A stretch of DNA of 64,000 nucleotides from Stenotrophomonas sp. 704A1 (GCF_030549525.1 NZ_CP130831.1:1141501-1205500); one strand, 5' to 3'. Positions 22,553 to 31,884 are shown, numbered from the stretch's first letter. The notes: generated by a model not told the origin, from the sequence alone. A program made the numbers and translations.

Positions 22553-22980
22553 CCAGTTCTGCCAATCAGGCCATCTCAGACGAAGCCGTAAAGTCGGGTA
22601 GTGCGGAGCGTCGGGGTAGTGAGGCGCGTAGTGCCATCAAACTTGTAGGGTTTGTCGACGCTGTGAGGGCACGCAACGCGGCGGAAGATGCCAAGGAACT
22701 TGCGAGATTGAGCGGGCTGCCCGGATTGTCTTACGGGCAAGGTGATGCAATGCGACACTGTACCTGGAGTTGCCAGATGGCGAGGGAAATGGGTGCCGAG
22801 AGCGCGAAACTGATTGGGGATAATCACGAAATCTGGGGTGAGGGTCCGCACGGAGGCAGGCAGATGGATCTGAATAACAATGCGATTGGCAGGGATCTTT
22901 CTGCAAGATCGGGGGTTTGTTCTTCTCCTTGTTCGGAGGCTGCAGGAAATGATGAGCTTGAAGTATATGTCTGGCGCTAG
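22477..22980 (+). CDS. Orphan toxin module, DUF6973-like, without Rhs core
   Basis: The open frame gives up to 167 residues, but the first 30 are the fibronectin-III sliver read in a different frame, so the native start has probably been lost. The C-terminal 110 residues are coherent: GQGDAMRHCTWSCQMAREMG, LIGDNHEIWGEG, RQMDLNNNAIGRDLS. The D-A-x-R-H, HE and MDLxNNxxGR pattern resembles the DUF6973-type domain found at the ends of polymorphic toxins. Two Cys pairs near the end could form disulfides. An immunity-like ORF overlaps the stop. This looks like a silent toxin cassette stripped of its carrier; the family call is by pattern. Confidence 0.55.
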   Translation: MRQQLPSTCMQRRRLFRAVCKLRRPSSSANQAISDEAVKSGSAERRGSEARSAIKLVGFVDAVRARNAAEDAKELARLSGLPGLSYGQGDAMRHCTWSCQMAREMGAESAKLIGDNHEIWGEGPHGGRQMDLNNNAIGRDLSARSGVCSSPCSEAAGNDELEVYVWR

Positions 22981-23341
22981 GCGGATAATTAATTCGGGCT
23001 GCTTAATTAAATTGCATCTTGTTCTATTTGTTGTTTTTGGACAGGGTTGTGACTGGTTTTCGGACCCGGAGGTTGTCGTAAGAAATGCTGGGGGCGTGGA
23101 GATTTATAATGTCAGATTAGAGGTTGGTGGTGGTGTGATTGGGGTGGGATCGATTTCTGCGGGTGGGAGTAGGAGGGTTCATCCCAAGATTACTATGGAC
23201 TCGTCTCTCCTTGTATTTTACGTTGAGAATGGCAAGAGTCTGGTTTGCGATGGGGATATGTATTTTACGAACAATATGTATGTCAAGGTTGAGGCGGATG
23301 TGGGTGGAGGAGTTTGCCGTATTAGAGAAGTTTCGAGTTGA
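22949..23341 (+). CDS. Candidate immunity protein (membrane-associated) for the orphan toxin
   Basis: 130 residues from ATG 22949 (ATG 22952 also possible), starting inside the toxin ORF. A hydrophobic segment (about 18-32, CLIKLHLVLFVVFGQGC) may be a signal anchor or an imperfect lipobox. The rest is beta-rich (VVVRNAGGVEIYNVRLEVGG, GGSRRVHP) with a conserved-looking Cys pair. No family is recognised. Location, overlap and envelope targeting are the reasons for calling it immunity. Confidence 0.55.
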   Translation: MMSLKYMSGARRIINSGCLIKLHLVLFVVFGQGCDWFSDPEVVVRNAGGVEIYNVRLEVGGGVIGVGSISAGGSRRVHPKITMDSSLLVFYVENGKSLVCDGDMYFTNNMYVKVEADVGGGVCRIREVSS

Positions 23342-23452
23342 TTTGGATGGCGGAGAGATGGTTGGAATGAGCGTGCTCTGGCTCGCACTCGAGACCACTA
23401 GATGTGCTGGTTTTGAGGTGAAAGCTGCTCTCTTTAGCTCAGGGGTGTTCAC

Positions 23453-23959
23453 ATGAAGCAGGTTGGACGCGTGGCTTTCGTGGTGGTACTTGCATGCCAG
23501 TTGGTGGCGTGTCAAATGTCCGCAGAAGATAAAGCTCCGCACAAGATGAGTTGCGGAGGCGTAATGCAGAACGCGTGCAGAGCGACTTTCAGGGCCCTTG
23601 CAGAGGATCCTCATGCATTCGACGGTCGCAGAATTCGTGTCGAGGGTTATCTTGGTGTATCGAGGGCGTTGTTTGTCCTGAGTTCAAGCAAGGAGCTTTT
23701 CGAGGCGGGGGTGACTGACGAGTCTTCCATCCGGATCAGAGGTCCGATGGACGTCCAAGAGCGCATCTTCCAGGAGCACGCTTACTCTTGGGTGTCAGTG
23801 ACTGGGACCTTCAAGGATAGAGAGAAGACTGGAACGACCGATGACCTGTTGCTCGGGGAGATATTCGCACCACTTGATGTGCAGTCGTTGAGGTTGCCGG
23901 TGGAAGTGGAGCGTGCGACCTTCGGAGAGGTGTTGCTTAATCTCGAGGACATCAACTAA
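23453..23959 (+). CDS. Lipoprotein with FDGRRIRVEGYL core
   Basis: 168 residues, signal peptide with lipobox-like LACQLVAC, then paired Cys (SCGGVMQNAC) and PHAFDGRRIRVEGYLGVS followed by WVSVTGTFKD. It is a distant relative of the two 160-residue lipoproteins in the same array and an intact version of the pseudogene at 20998-21192. A shared upstream segment (CACTAGATGTGCTGG to the ATG) indicates the cassette was copied with its leader. An envelope immunity role is possible but unproven. Confidence 0.7.
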   Translation: MKQVGRVAFVVVLACQLVACQMSAEDKAPHKMSCGGVMQNACRATFRALAEDPHAFDGRRIRVEGYLGVSRALFVLSSSKELFEAGVTDESSIRIRGPMDVQERIFQEHAYSWVSVTGTFKDREKTGTTDDLLLGEIFAPLDVQSLRLPVEVERATFGEVLLNLEDIN

Positions 23960-23969
23960 ATTTCGACCT

Positions 23970-24329
23970 TGCATGCACCGGCTGAGGGGCGTTCTGCCTA
24001 CCGTGCTGCAGCAGGTTCAAGTCATCAACGCTTCTGTCGTGCTACCACCGCCCGGAATGCACATTTTCCTGGTCGAATTGCTGAGTAGCAAGACAGGGCC
24101 TTACCAGATCCAATGCACGGTGGGATGGTCTGCTTCCGCAGGCGCCACGGAGTACCAGCTCGCGCCCGCTACTGGCGGCAAGACACTGTATGCGGGTCCC
24201 AAGACCTACGTGCAATCAAGGAACGGCACGTACTGCGCCAGCAACTACCGAGTACGTGCGTGCAACGCCGGCGGCTGTTCCGAGTGGTCTGCAAGCTTCC
24301 CGGTCACCCGCGGCGTACTTTGGGAGTAA
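23970..24329 (+). pseudogene. Fibronectin-III-like module remnant before rhs3
   Basis: The most complete copy: INASVVLPPPGMHIFLVELL, YQIQCTVGWSASAGATEYQL, TLYAGPKTYVQSRNGTYCAS, NYRVRACNAGGCSEWSASFP and VTRGVLWE before TAA. The frame is open from 23913 but has no convincing start of its own. It ends three bases before the mini-Rhs 3 ATG. It may be a small translated leader or only the relic of a longer upstream gene. Confidence 0.6.
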
Positions 24330-24332
24330 GAC

Positions 24333-24929
24333 ATGAAGGGAATCAGCTCGTTGTTGATTCGAGCGGTACTCGCGGTGGTTCTGCTGGCGGCCTGCGTGGC
24401 CCCGGCGGCTGGCCAGGAAGTCGTCGAGTACATCCACACCGATGCACTGGGTTCGCCGGTGGCGATCACTGATGCGGGCGGCAATGTCATCGAGCGTACG
24501 GTGTATGAGCCGTATGGGGCGGTAGTCAATCGGCTGTTGAAGGATGGGCCGGGATATACGGGGCATGCGACAGACTCAGGTGCGGGGCTGAGTTACATGG
24601 AGCAGCGGTATTACGATCCAGAGACGAGTGCGTTTCTGTCTGTCGATCCCATCTCTGCTACAGAAGTGGCATTCGGTCGCTACTATTATGCAAACGGTAA
24701 CCCCTACAGGTTCACCGATCCGGATGGGCGTGCCCCAGATGAAAAGGTTCGCAGCCCACGGGTGGCTACTGTCGGAAGCGCGATCAAGGGGGTAGGAGTG
24801 GCTCCCGGCTCACGGATGGGAACCTTGGGAGGGGCTCAGGTGTCCAGTGGTGGTTCGAGTTCACAAAAAGGGCGCCGCAAAGAATGCAAAAAGAGGATTG
24901 TTCATTCAAGGTGCAGAAATGAGCTATGA
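24333..24929 (+). CDS. Mini-Rhs protein 3, probably frameshifted in its toxin end
   Basis: 198 residues. The signal peptide and core are almost identical to mini-Rhs 1 up to about residue 68; the core closes with FTDPDG at 127-132. The C-terminus is short and ends in a basic, low-complexity stretch (KGRRKECKKRIVHSRCRNEL) unlike a folded domain. An A5 run lies at 24865-24869. Removing one A would continue the frame into the ORF that ends at 25239 (QKGAAKNAKRGLFIQGAEMS), giving about 300 residues, the size of the other two mini-Rhs proteins. A slip-type mutation or sequencing error is therefore likely. Confidence 0.7.
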   Translation: MKGISSLLIRAVLAVVLLAACVAPAAGQEVVEYIHTDALGSPVAITDAGGNVIERTVYEPYGAVVNRLLKDGPGYTGHATDSGAGLSYMEQRYYDPETSAFLSVDPISATEVAFGRYYYANGNPYRFTDPDGRAPDEKVRSPRVATVGSAIKGVGVAPGSRMGTLGGAQVSSGGSSSQKGRRKECKKRIVHSRCRNEL

Positions 24930-25239
24930 AACAGAAGCTGTGGCTGCCTATGGAGCAGGACTTCGTTACACTCGTGATTGGGAAAGCAAAAAGGATGCCT
25001 TGGGCATAGTTCCGATTGGAGTTGGGGTGAGGGCCGGGCTATCCAAGTCTTTAACTGGGCTCCCTGCGGCAGATCTTGTAAAGGTTGGTTTTCGGTGGGG
25101 AGGGGTGGATGCCCCAGTCGATATAGTCGGATCTTTCGCTGCTGGTCCCGCATCTGCGGCGTTGAAGTTTGACCCCGGCACGGGCTTGGATTTGACATTC
25201 AGCGCAAGCACGAGTCTAGGCTCTTACACGGGTGTTTAA
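24919..25239 (+). CDS. ORF after mini-Rhs 3: displaced toxin end or immunity
   Basis: 106 residues from ATG 24919, overlapping the last bases of mini-Rhs 3. Sequence (AAYGAGLRYTRDWESKKDAL, PIGVGVRAGLSKSL, FRWGGVDAPVDIVGSFAAG) is Gly-rich and probably beta-structured; no family is recognised. The frame is open back to 24847 and would fuse to the Rhs core with a one-base change at the A5 run. I favour it being the true C-terminus of mini-Rhs 3, with the small membrane protein downstream as immunity. The ATG overlap with TGA also fits a separate immunity gene. Confidence 0.5.
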   Translation: MSYETEAVAAYGAGLRYTRDWESKKDALGIVPIGVGVRAGLSKSLTGLPAADLVKVGFRWGGVDAPVDIVGSFAAGPASAALKFDPGTGLDLTFSASTSLGSYTGV

Positions 25240-25277
25240 GTGATGTTTGATGACACAATTCTCAATGGGGTAGGTAA

Positions 25278-25580
25278 ATGAAATGGCTTGTTGAGAGTTA
25301 CCCCGTTTGGGCTTCCATCATTCTGGGTGCCATGTGGATAAACGCATTTGCGGCTCACAGGATGTTGCTGAAAATCGAGCGCGAACGGCCAGAAGTGCTT
25401 GCTGCAGCCGGAATCATAAAGGTTGACTGGTTCCTTAGGTGCTTGCGTGGTATCGCAGTGCTCGCCCTCACTTCCAAAGGACAGGCGCTCCATCAGGGTG
25501 AGCGGTGGGTGTTGAGGGGGGGAGTGATGATGTACGTCTTCTTGATTGCTTCCGGGGTATCCATGCTTGTTGACATGTAG
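25278..25580 (+). CDS. Small membrane protein, candidate immunity for mini-Rhs 3
   Basis: 100 residues with a hydrophobic segment near 8-28 (YPVWASIILGAMWINAFAAH) and another at the C-terminus (GGVMMYVFLIASGVSMLV), separated by a basic stretch. No family is recognised. It is the last gene before the suf terminator and lies 38 bases after the ORF ending at 25239. Two-helix inner-membrane immunity proteins are usual for toxins that damage membranes or are imported through them. The assignment is from position only. Confidence 0.5.
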   Translation: MKWLVESYPVWASIILGAMWINAFAAHRMLLKIERERPEVLAAAGIIKVDWFLRCLRGIAVLALTSKGQALHQGERWVLRGGVMMYVFLIASGVSMLVDM

Positions 25581-25700
25581 AAGACGGTGTCTCAAGGCCG
25601 CTGATGGTGGAATGGTTTGGCATTACAATGAAACGACCCATTGCTGGCATCAGTCTGCATTTCCCAGTTTCACCTCTGCTGGCTTGCGTCCCACGCGCAT

Positions 25701-25729
25701 AAAAAAACGCCGCAGTCCCGTGCGGCGTT
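25701..25729 (-). terminator. Terminator of the suf operon
   Basis: AACGCCGCA-GTCCCG-TGCGGCGTT preceded on the plus strand by seven A, so the minus-strand transcript ends in a U-run after the hairpin. It lies 28 bases past the sufS stop and marks the right border of the island. Confidence 0.8.
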
Positions 25730-25757
25730 CCCGTATTTCCCCGGCTCTGGCGAATCC

Positions 25758-27014
25758 TCACCCCAGCAACTTCCGCACCTTCGTCAATGCAGCCATGAAC
25801 CGCTCGATCTCTTCATGCGTGTTGTAGAACGCCAACGACGCACGGCAGGTCGCGGCCACCCCGTAGTACTGCAGCAGCGGATGCGCACAGTGCTGGCCCG
25901 AACGCACGGCTACGCCTTCCAGGTCCAGCAGGGTAGCCAGATCGTGCGCGTGCGCGCCGTCGATCAGGAATGACACCACAGCCGCCTTCTCCGGTGCCTC
26001 GCCAATGATGCGCAGGCCATCAACCTTGCGCAGCTCTTCGGTGAAGTGCGCCAGCAGTTCGGCTTCGCGTGCTTCCACGTGCTCCAGGCCGATGTCCTGC
26101 AGGTAGTGCGCGGCCACGCCCAGGCCGATGAAACCGGCGATGTTGGGGGTGCCGGCTTCGAACTTGTGCGGGGCGTCGTTGAAGACGGTGCCGTCGAAGC
26201 TGACTTCCTTGATCATCTCGCCGCCGCCCAGGAACGGTGGCATCGCGTCCAGGTGTTCGCGGCGCGCCCACAGTGCGCCGGTGCCGGTCGGGCCGCACAT
26301 CTTGTGGCCGGTGATGGCGTAGAAGTCGCAACCGAGGGCGGTGACATCGACCTTGCGATGCGGCACGGCCTGCGAGCCATCGACCACGGTGACGATGCCA
26401 CGCTTGCGTGCTTCACGGCAGATCTCGCGCACCGGGTTCACGGTGCCCAGCACGTTGGACACGTGGGCCACGGCCAGCAGCTTGACCTCGGGAGTCATCG
26501 CCGCGCGCAGCGCGTCCAGGTCCAGCGCGCCGTCGGGGGTGATCTCGGCCACGCGGATGGTCGCGCCGGTACGCTGGGCAACCAGCTGCCAGGGCACGAT
26601 GTTGGCGTGGTGTTCCATGCGCGAGACCAGGATCACGTCGCCGGCCTTCAAGCGCGGCAGCGCCCAGGAATAGGCAACCAGATTGATCGCGAAGGTGGTG
26701 CCGCTGCACAGCACCAGGTCACTGCTGCGCACGTTGAGGAAGCGCGCGAGCGTGTTGCGCGCGCCTTCGTAGGCATCGGTGGCTTCGGTGCCCAGTGCGT
26801 GTACCGCACGGCTGACGTTGGCGTTGTAGCGGCGGTAGAACTCGTCCACCGCGCCGATCACCTGCACCGGCTTCTGGCCGGTGTTGGCGTTGTCGAAATA
26901 CACCAGCGGCTTGCCGTGCACCTCGCGCATCAACAGCGGGAAGTCCAGGCGCACGCGCGCCCAGTCGGGTGCGTCGGTGCGTGCTTCGATCGGTCGCGGG
27001 GTGGACAGGTTCAT
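25758..27014 (-). CDS. sufS: Cysteine desulfurase SufS
   Basis: 418 residues of a class V PLP enzyme that takes sulfur from cysteine for iron-sulfur cluster assembly. Visible are YFDNANTGQKP, SRMEHHANIVPW, VVDGSQAVPH, the PLP lysine in AITGHKMCGPTGTG (about 235) and the catalytic cysteine in RSGQHCAHPLL (about 371). Length fits the SufS family. It overlaps sufD by four bases (ATGA), and its 3' end is the source type for the two sufS fragments in the adjacent island. It is intact here. Confidence 0.95.
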   Translation of the reverse strand: MNLSTPRPIEARTDAPDWARVRLDFPLLMREVHGKPLVYFDNANTGQKPVQVIGAVDEFYRRYNANVSRAVHALGTEATDAYEGARNTLARFLNVRSSDLVLCSGTTFAINLVAYSWALPRLKAGDVILVSRMEHHANIVPWQLVAQRTGATIRVAEITPDGALDLDALRAAMTPEVKLLAVAHVSNVLGTVNPVREICREARKRGIVTVVDGSQAVPHRKVDVTALGCDFYAITGHKMCGPTGTGALWARREHLDAMPPFLGGGEMIKEVSFDGTVFNDAPHKFEAGTPNIAGFIGLGVAAHYLQDIGLEHVEAREAELLAHFTEELRKVDGLRIIGEAPEKAAVVSFLIDGAHAHDLATLLDLEGVAVRSGQHCAHPLLQYYGVAATCRASLAFYNTHEEIERFMAALTKVRKLLG

Positions 27015-28273
27015 GCCACGCCCGCCTCGGCCAGTGCCTTGTCCAGCCGGCGAGCCAGCTGCTCGCGCAGCGCATCGGGCAGCACCTTCAGCGGCTCGTG
27101 GCAGAACGCGGCGCTCAGCAGCGCCTGCGCCTGGGCCTGCGGCAGTCCGCGCGAACGCAGGTAGAACAGCGCGTTGGCGTCGAGCTGGCCGACGGTGGCA
27201 CCGTGTGCGGCCTTCACTTCATCGGCATCGATCACCAGCGTCGGCTGGGTATCGATCTCGGCGTCGGCCGACAGCAGCAGGTTCTTGTTGGACAGGTTGG
27301 CATCGGTACCGTCGGCGCCGGCGCGGATCTGGATGCCACCGTGGAACACCACGCGGCTGCGGCCGGCGGCCACGCCGCGCCACTGCAGCTCGGCGCTGGT
27401 GTCGCGGGCGATATGGTCGATGCCCAGGCGGGTATCGACGTGCCGACGGCCGTTGCCGAGCAGGACGCCGTTGGCGGTCAGCTGGGCATTGTCGCCTTCC
27501 AGGCGCACGTTCAGTTCATGGCGGCTGAGCGCGGCACCCAGTTCCAGGTCCACGCGGTGGTACTGCGCGTCCCGTGCGAGCACCGCGTCGGTGCGCAGGA
27601 AGGTGGTCTGGCGCGCGCTGCCAGCCTGCACGCGGGCGTGCTTGAGCACGGCATCGCGGGCCACGTGGGCGTGCAGCACGGTGTTGTCCAGGTGCGCCGA
27701 ATCGCCCACGCTGAAGCGGTGCTCGACCACACCCAGGCTGGCGCCGGTACGCAGTTCGATCAGGTGGCGATGGTGCCAGGCCAGATCGGTGTCGGCGGCA
27801 ACGCTGGCGAACACCAGCTGCACCGGCACCTCGACCTGCACGTCGGCATCCACGCGCAGCACCACGCCTTCATCGGCGAGGGCGGCGTTGAGGCGGGCGA
27901 ACACTTCGTCGCTGCGTTCGTAGCGGCGGCCGAGGAAGCGCACGGCATCCTCGCCTGCGGTCAGCGCCGACGACAGCGTTTCCAGCTGCACGCCGGCGGG
28001 CAGGTTCTGCACGTCGCTCAACGCGTCGTTGAGGCGGCCGTTGACGAACACCAGGCGCGGCGCCGGGATGTCGTCCAGCAGCGCGGCATCGAGCAGCGTC
28101 GGGCTCAGCGGTGCCGGTGCGAACGCGCGGCGCTCCAGCTGGCGCAGCGAGGTGTACTTCCAGGTCTCGCTGCGTGCGCCGGGCAGGCCGTCGCGCAGCA
28201 CGCTGTCGAGCACTTCGCGGCGCGCATCGCTGCCGTTGAAGGCCTGGGCCATCGAGTCGAGCAGGGCGCTCAT
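27011..28273 (-). CDS. sufD: Fe-S cluster assembly protein SufD
   Basis: 420 residues. SufD is the scaffold partner of SufB in the SufBCD complex. Recognisable SufB/SufD-core sequence includes FHGGIQIRAGADGTDANLSN, LLLSADAEIDTQPTLVIDAD, VKAAHGATVGQLDANALFYL and RSRGLPQAQAQALL near the C-terminus. The N-terminal half has the usual low conservation, with ARSETWKYTSLR (about 34-45), a SufD hallmark. Start and stop overlap those of sufC and sufS, indicating one transcript. Confidence 0.95.
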   Translation of the reverse strand: MSALLDSMAQAFNGSDARREVLDSVLRDGLPGARSETWKYTSLRQLERRAFAPAPLSPTLLDAALLDDIPAPRLVFVNGRLNDALSDVQNLPAGVQLETLSSALTAGEDAVRFLGRRYERSDEVFARLNAALADEGVVLRVDADVQVEVPVQLVFASVAADTDLAWHHRHLIELRTGASLGVVEHRFSVGDSAHLDNTVLHAHVARDAVLKHARVQAGSARQTTFLRTDAVLARDAQYHRVDLELGAALSRHELNVRLEGDNAQLTANGVLLGNGRRHVDTRLGIDHIARDTSAELQWRGVAAGRSRVVFHGGIQIRAGADGTDANLSNKNLLLSADAEIDTQPTLVIDADEVKAAHGATVGQLDANALFYLRSRGLPQAQAQALLSAAFCHEPLKVLPDALREQLARRLDKALAEAGVA

Positions 28274-29037
28274 CAGACCGCCGCCTCGGGCACGACCCGG
28301 TCCTTCAGGAAGTCATAGCCATGCGCTTCCAGTTCCAGTGCCAGTTCCGGGCCGCCGCTCTTGACGATGCGGCCATCGGCCAGCACATGCACCACGTCCG
28401 GCTTGATGTAGTCCAGCAGGCGCTGGTAATGGGTGATGACCAGGAACGAGCGGTCGGCCGCGCGCAGTGCGTTGACGCCGTCGGCCACGCTCTTCAACGC
28501 GTCGATGTCCAGGCCCGAATCGGTCTCGTCCAGGATCGCCAGCTTCGGCTCCAGCACGGCCAGCTGGAAGATCTCGTTGCGCTTCTTCTCACCGCCGGAG
28601 AAGCCTTCGTTGACGCCACGGTGCAGCAGCTCGTCCTTCAGGTGCAGCACGGCCAGCTTCTGCCGCACCAGCTTGAGGAACTGCATGGAATCCAGTTCAT
28701 CCTCGCCGCGCGCCTTGCGCTGGGCATTCAGCGCGGCGCGCAGGAAGTAGGTGTTGTTCACGCCGGGGATTTCAACCGGGTACTGGAACGCCAGGAACAG
28801 GCCGGCAGCGGCGCGCGCTTCCGGGTCCTGATCGAGCAGGTCGACGCCGTCGAACTGCACGCTGCCTTCGGTCACATCGTAGCCGTCGCGGCCGGCCAGG
28901 ACATTGCCCAGTGTGGACTTGCCGGCGCCGTTGGGGCCCATGATGGCGTGCACCTGGCCGGGCTTCACGTCCAGCGACAGGCCCTTGAGGATTTCCTTGT
29001 CGCCGATGCGGGCGTGGAGGTTTTCGATCTTCAGCAT
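28273..29037 (-). CDS. sufC: Fe-S cluster assembly ATPase SufC
   Basis: 254 residues, ABC-type ATPase of the SufBCD complex. Walker A GPNGAGKSTLGNVL (about 34-47), the Q-loop in FLAFQYPVEIPG, the ABC signature FSGGEKKRNEIFQ (about 147) and Walker B LAILDETDSGLDIDAL are all present. It lies 73 bases after sufB and shares the A of TGATG with the sufD start. Confidence 0.97.
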   Translation of the reverse strand: MLKIENLHARIGDKEILKGLSLDVKPGQVHAIMGPNGAGKSTLGNVLAGRDGYDVTEGSVQFDGVDLLDQDPEARAAAGLFLAFQYPVEIPGVNNTYFLRAALNAQRKARGEDELDSMQFLKLVRQKLAVLHLKDELLHRGVNEGFSGGEKKRNEIFQLAVLEPKLAILDETDSGLDIDALKSVADGVNALRAADRSFLVITHYQRLLDYIKPDVVHVLADGRIVKSGGPELALELEAHGYDFLKDRVVPEAAV

Positions 29038-29110
29038 GGTGGGGATTTCCGTGGTGCGGGCCGTGGCCCGCCGGTAAGAGGAATGCGTTGTGCGAGGGCA
29101 GGGCGGGCGA

Positions 29111-30586
<1,476 letters not shown>

Positions 30587-30603
30587 GGGGGGCTGCCTAC
30601 GGA

Positions 30604-31059
30604 TCAGGAGACGACGTCGACAGCGATGGTGCGGCGCTGTTCTTCGTCGACAAGGGGAAGGGGGGGCAGGATCTGCGCCAGGCTGACATCGCGCAGGGCC
30701 TCGGAGACCACGTCGTTGATCAGCCGCCAGCTGCTGCGCGCACCGCACTTGGGGGCCATGCCGCACTGGTGATGGTCGTGGCTGCATTCGGTCAGGGCCA
30801 GCGGCCCTTCCATGGCCTCGACCACTTCGAACAGCGAGATCTGCACGGCGGGGCGGGTCAGCCGGTAGCCACCGCGCACACCGCGCAGGCCTTCGACCAG
30901 ACCGGCCTGGGCCAGGGGCTTGAGCACCTTGCTGACAGTGGGCGGTTCCAGACCGGTGAATTCGGCCAGCTCGGTGGCACTGAGCACCTCGCCCGGACGG
31001 GCGGCGAGCACGGTCAGTACGACGGTGGCGTAGTCGGTGAGCTTGGTGACGCGCAACAT
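30604..31059 (-). CDS. sufR: Rrf2-family regulator of the SUF system
   Basis: 151 residues. The winged-helix N-terminus ([56 protein letters not shown]) is that of Rrf2/IscR proteins. Three Cys in [19 protein letters not shown] match the cluster-binding segment of this group, with six and five residues between them. It is the first gene of the suf operon, 17 bases before sufB, so autoregulation by cluster status is expected by analogy with IscR and SUF-type Rrf2 regulators. Confidence 0.9.
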   Translation of the reverse strand: MLRVTKLTDYATVVLTVLAARPGEVLSATELAEFTGLEPPTVSKVLKPLAQAGLVEGLRGVRGGYRLTRPAVQISLFEVVEAMEGPLALTECSHDHHQCGMAPKCGARSSWRLINDVVSEALRDVSLAQILPPLPLVDEEQRRTIAVDVVS

Positions 31060-31091
31060 GGGGATGCGAGTGGTTCTTAAAGCGGACTGAA

Positions 31092-31097
31092 ATTGTA
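31092..31097 (-). promoter_or_regulatory. Possible -10 box of the suf operon promoter
   Basis: TACAAT on the minus strand, 33 bases before the sufR start, in an AT-rich patch (AATAAAAGCGTACAATTTCAG). No good -35 box is seen, as would suit a regulated promoter. Weak evidence. Confidence 0.35.
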
Positions 31098-31245
31098 CGC
31101 TTTTATTGGCCGGCATCCAACCCGGCCATTCAGCGGGCGCTTGGGCCGGGCCGGGGGTGCCAATGCTGGGGCATGGGGGTGATTTTCGCAATCACCCGGA
31201 ATGGGCGAGAATCGGGGTTCCTTTCGTCTCAAACGTCCCTTGCCG

Positions 31246-31713
31246 ATGCCGAAGAAGATCCAAGCCCGCAAGTCCGCCATCCATGGCAACGGCGTGTTCG
31301 CCGTAGCCCCGATCCAGCAGGGCGCGCGCGTGATCCAGTACAAGGGCCTGCTGCGCAGCCATGGCGATGTCGACGCCGACGACAGCGGTGACGTCGAAAG
31401 TGGTCATACCTTCCTGTTCACCCTCAACGACGACTGGGTGATCGATGCCAACTACAAGGGCAACGACGCGCGCTGGATCAACCACAGCTGTGATCCGAAC
31501 TGCGAGGCCGTGATCGAGGAAGACGAGGACGGTGACAGCCGGGGCGACAAGGTCTTCATCGAGGCCCTGCGCGATATCAAGGCCGGCGAAGAGTTGACCT
31601 ACAACTACGGCATCACCCTGGCCGAGCGCCATACGGCCAAGCTGAAGAAGATCTGGGAGTGCCGCTGCGGCTCGCCCAAGTGCACCGGGACGATGCTGCA
31701 GCCCAAGCGCTGA
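31246..31713 (+). CDS. SET domain protein (putative lysine methyltransferase)
   Basis: 155 residues. The complete SET fold is visible: KSAIHGNGVFAVAPIQQGAR, then DARWINHSCDPNCEAV (NHSC motif, about 83-97), GEELTYNYGI (the GEELTYDY motif with Asn for Asp), and a post-SET ECRCGSPKCTGTML that binds zinc with the NHSC cysteine. Such proteins transfer methyl groups from S-adenosylmethionine to lysines. In bacteria the targets are mostly unknown and may include chromatin-like proteins. The ATG at 31246 follows the conserved start better than 31201. An HU-like protein with a Lys/Ala/Pro-rich tail is encoded 3 kb away. Confidence 0.88.
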   Translation: MPKKIQARKSAIHGNGVFAVAPIQQGARVIQYKGLLRSHGDVDADDSGDVESGHTFLFTLNDDWVIDANYKGNDARWINHSCDPNCEAVIEEDEDGDSRGDKVFIEALRDIKAGEELTYNYGITLAERHTAKLKKIWECRCGSPKCTGTMLQPKR

Positions 31714-31716
31714 TGG

Positions 31717-31791
31717 GGTAGCGCCGGGCCATGCCCGGCGAGCGCGGAACGCGGGGACATCAAACGCCGCCGGGCATGCCCCGGCGCTACC
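31717..31791. repeat. SMAG-type palindromic repeat, inverted pair
   Basis: GGTAGCGCCGGGCCATGCCC... at 31717-31740 and its inverse at 31768-31791, 27 bases apart, four bases after the SET gene stop. Could fold as one large stem. Confidence 0.85.
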
Positions 31792-31884
31792 GGGGTACGC
31801 CTCCACCTGCCGTGCACGGCCGGGTCACTGCGGTTCAATGGCCCTTCGCCGACCCTGAGTGCTCCCTTTCCCGGAGCACATGAC

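Larger units (their letters stand above)
14975..25757. mobile_element. Mini-Rhs toxin/immunity island abutting the 3' end of sufS
   Basis: An AT-richer accessory region between two GC-rich core genes (GNAT and sufS). It contains three short Rhs proteins with unrelated C-termini, an orphan toxin module, candidate immunity genes, seven lipoprotein genes or remnants, fibronectin-III-like remnants, two diverged copies of the sufS 3' end, and a block repeated at 14975-15747 and 21601-22375. No integrase, transposase or tRNA target is visible, so it behaves like an expanding recombination array rather than a classic integrative element. The right border is the resident sufS terminator and 3' end. 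The left border is placed where the first repeat block begins. Confidence 0.75.

Noticed and set aside
22184..22591. Plus-strand open frame across sufS fragment 2 and the Fn3 sliver
   Set aside because: Its first two thirds are the reverse strand of sufS. Only the short Fn3 tail is sensible, so the frame is a chance fusion.
23913..24329. A secreted 138-residue protein before mini-Rhs 3
   Set aside because: The first 35 codons overlap the lipoprotein gene end in another frame and there is no start or signal peptide. It is treated as a remnant.
31717..31791. SMAG pairs as a CRISPR array
   Set aside because: Only one or two units per place, palindromic and without regular spacers; no cas genes.
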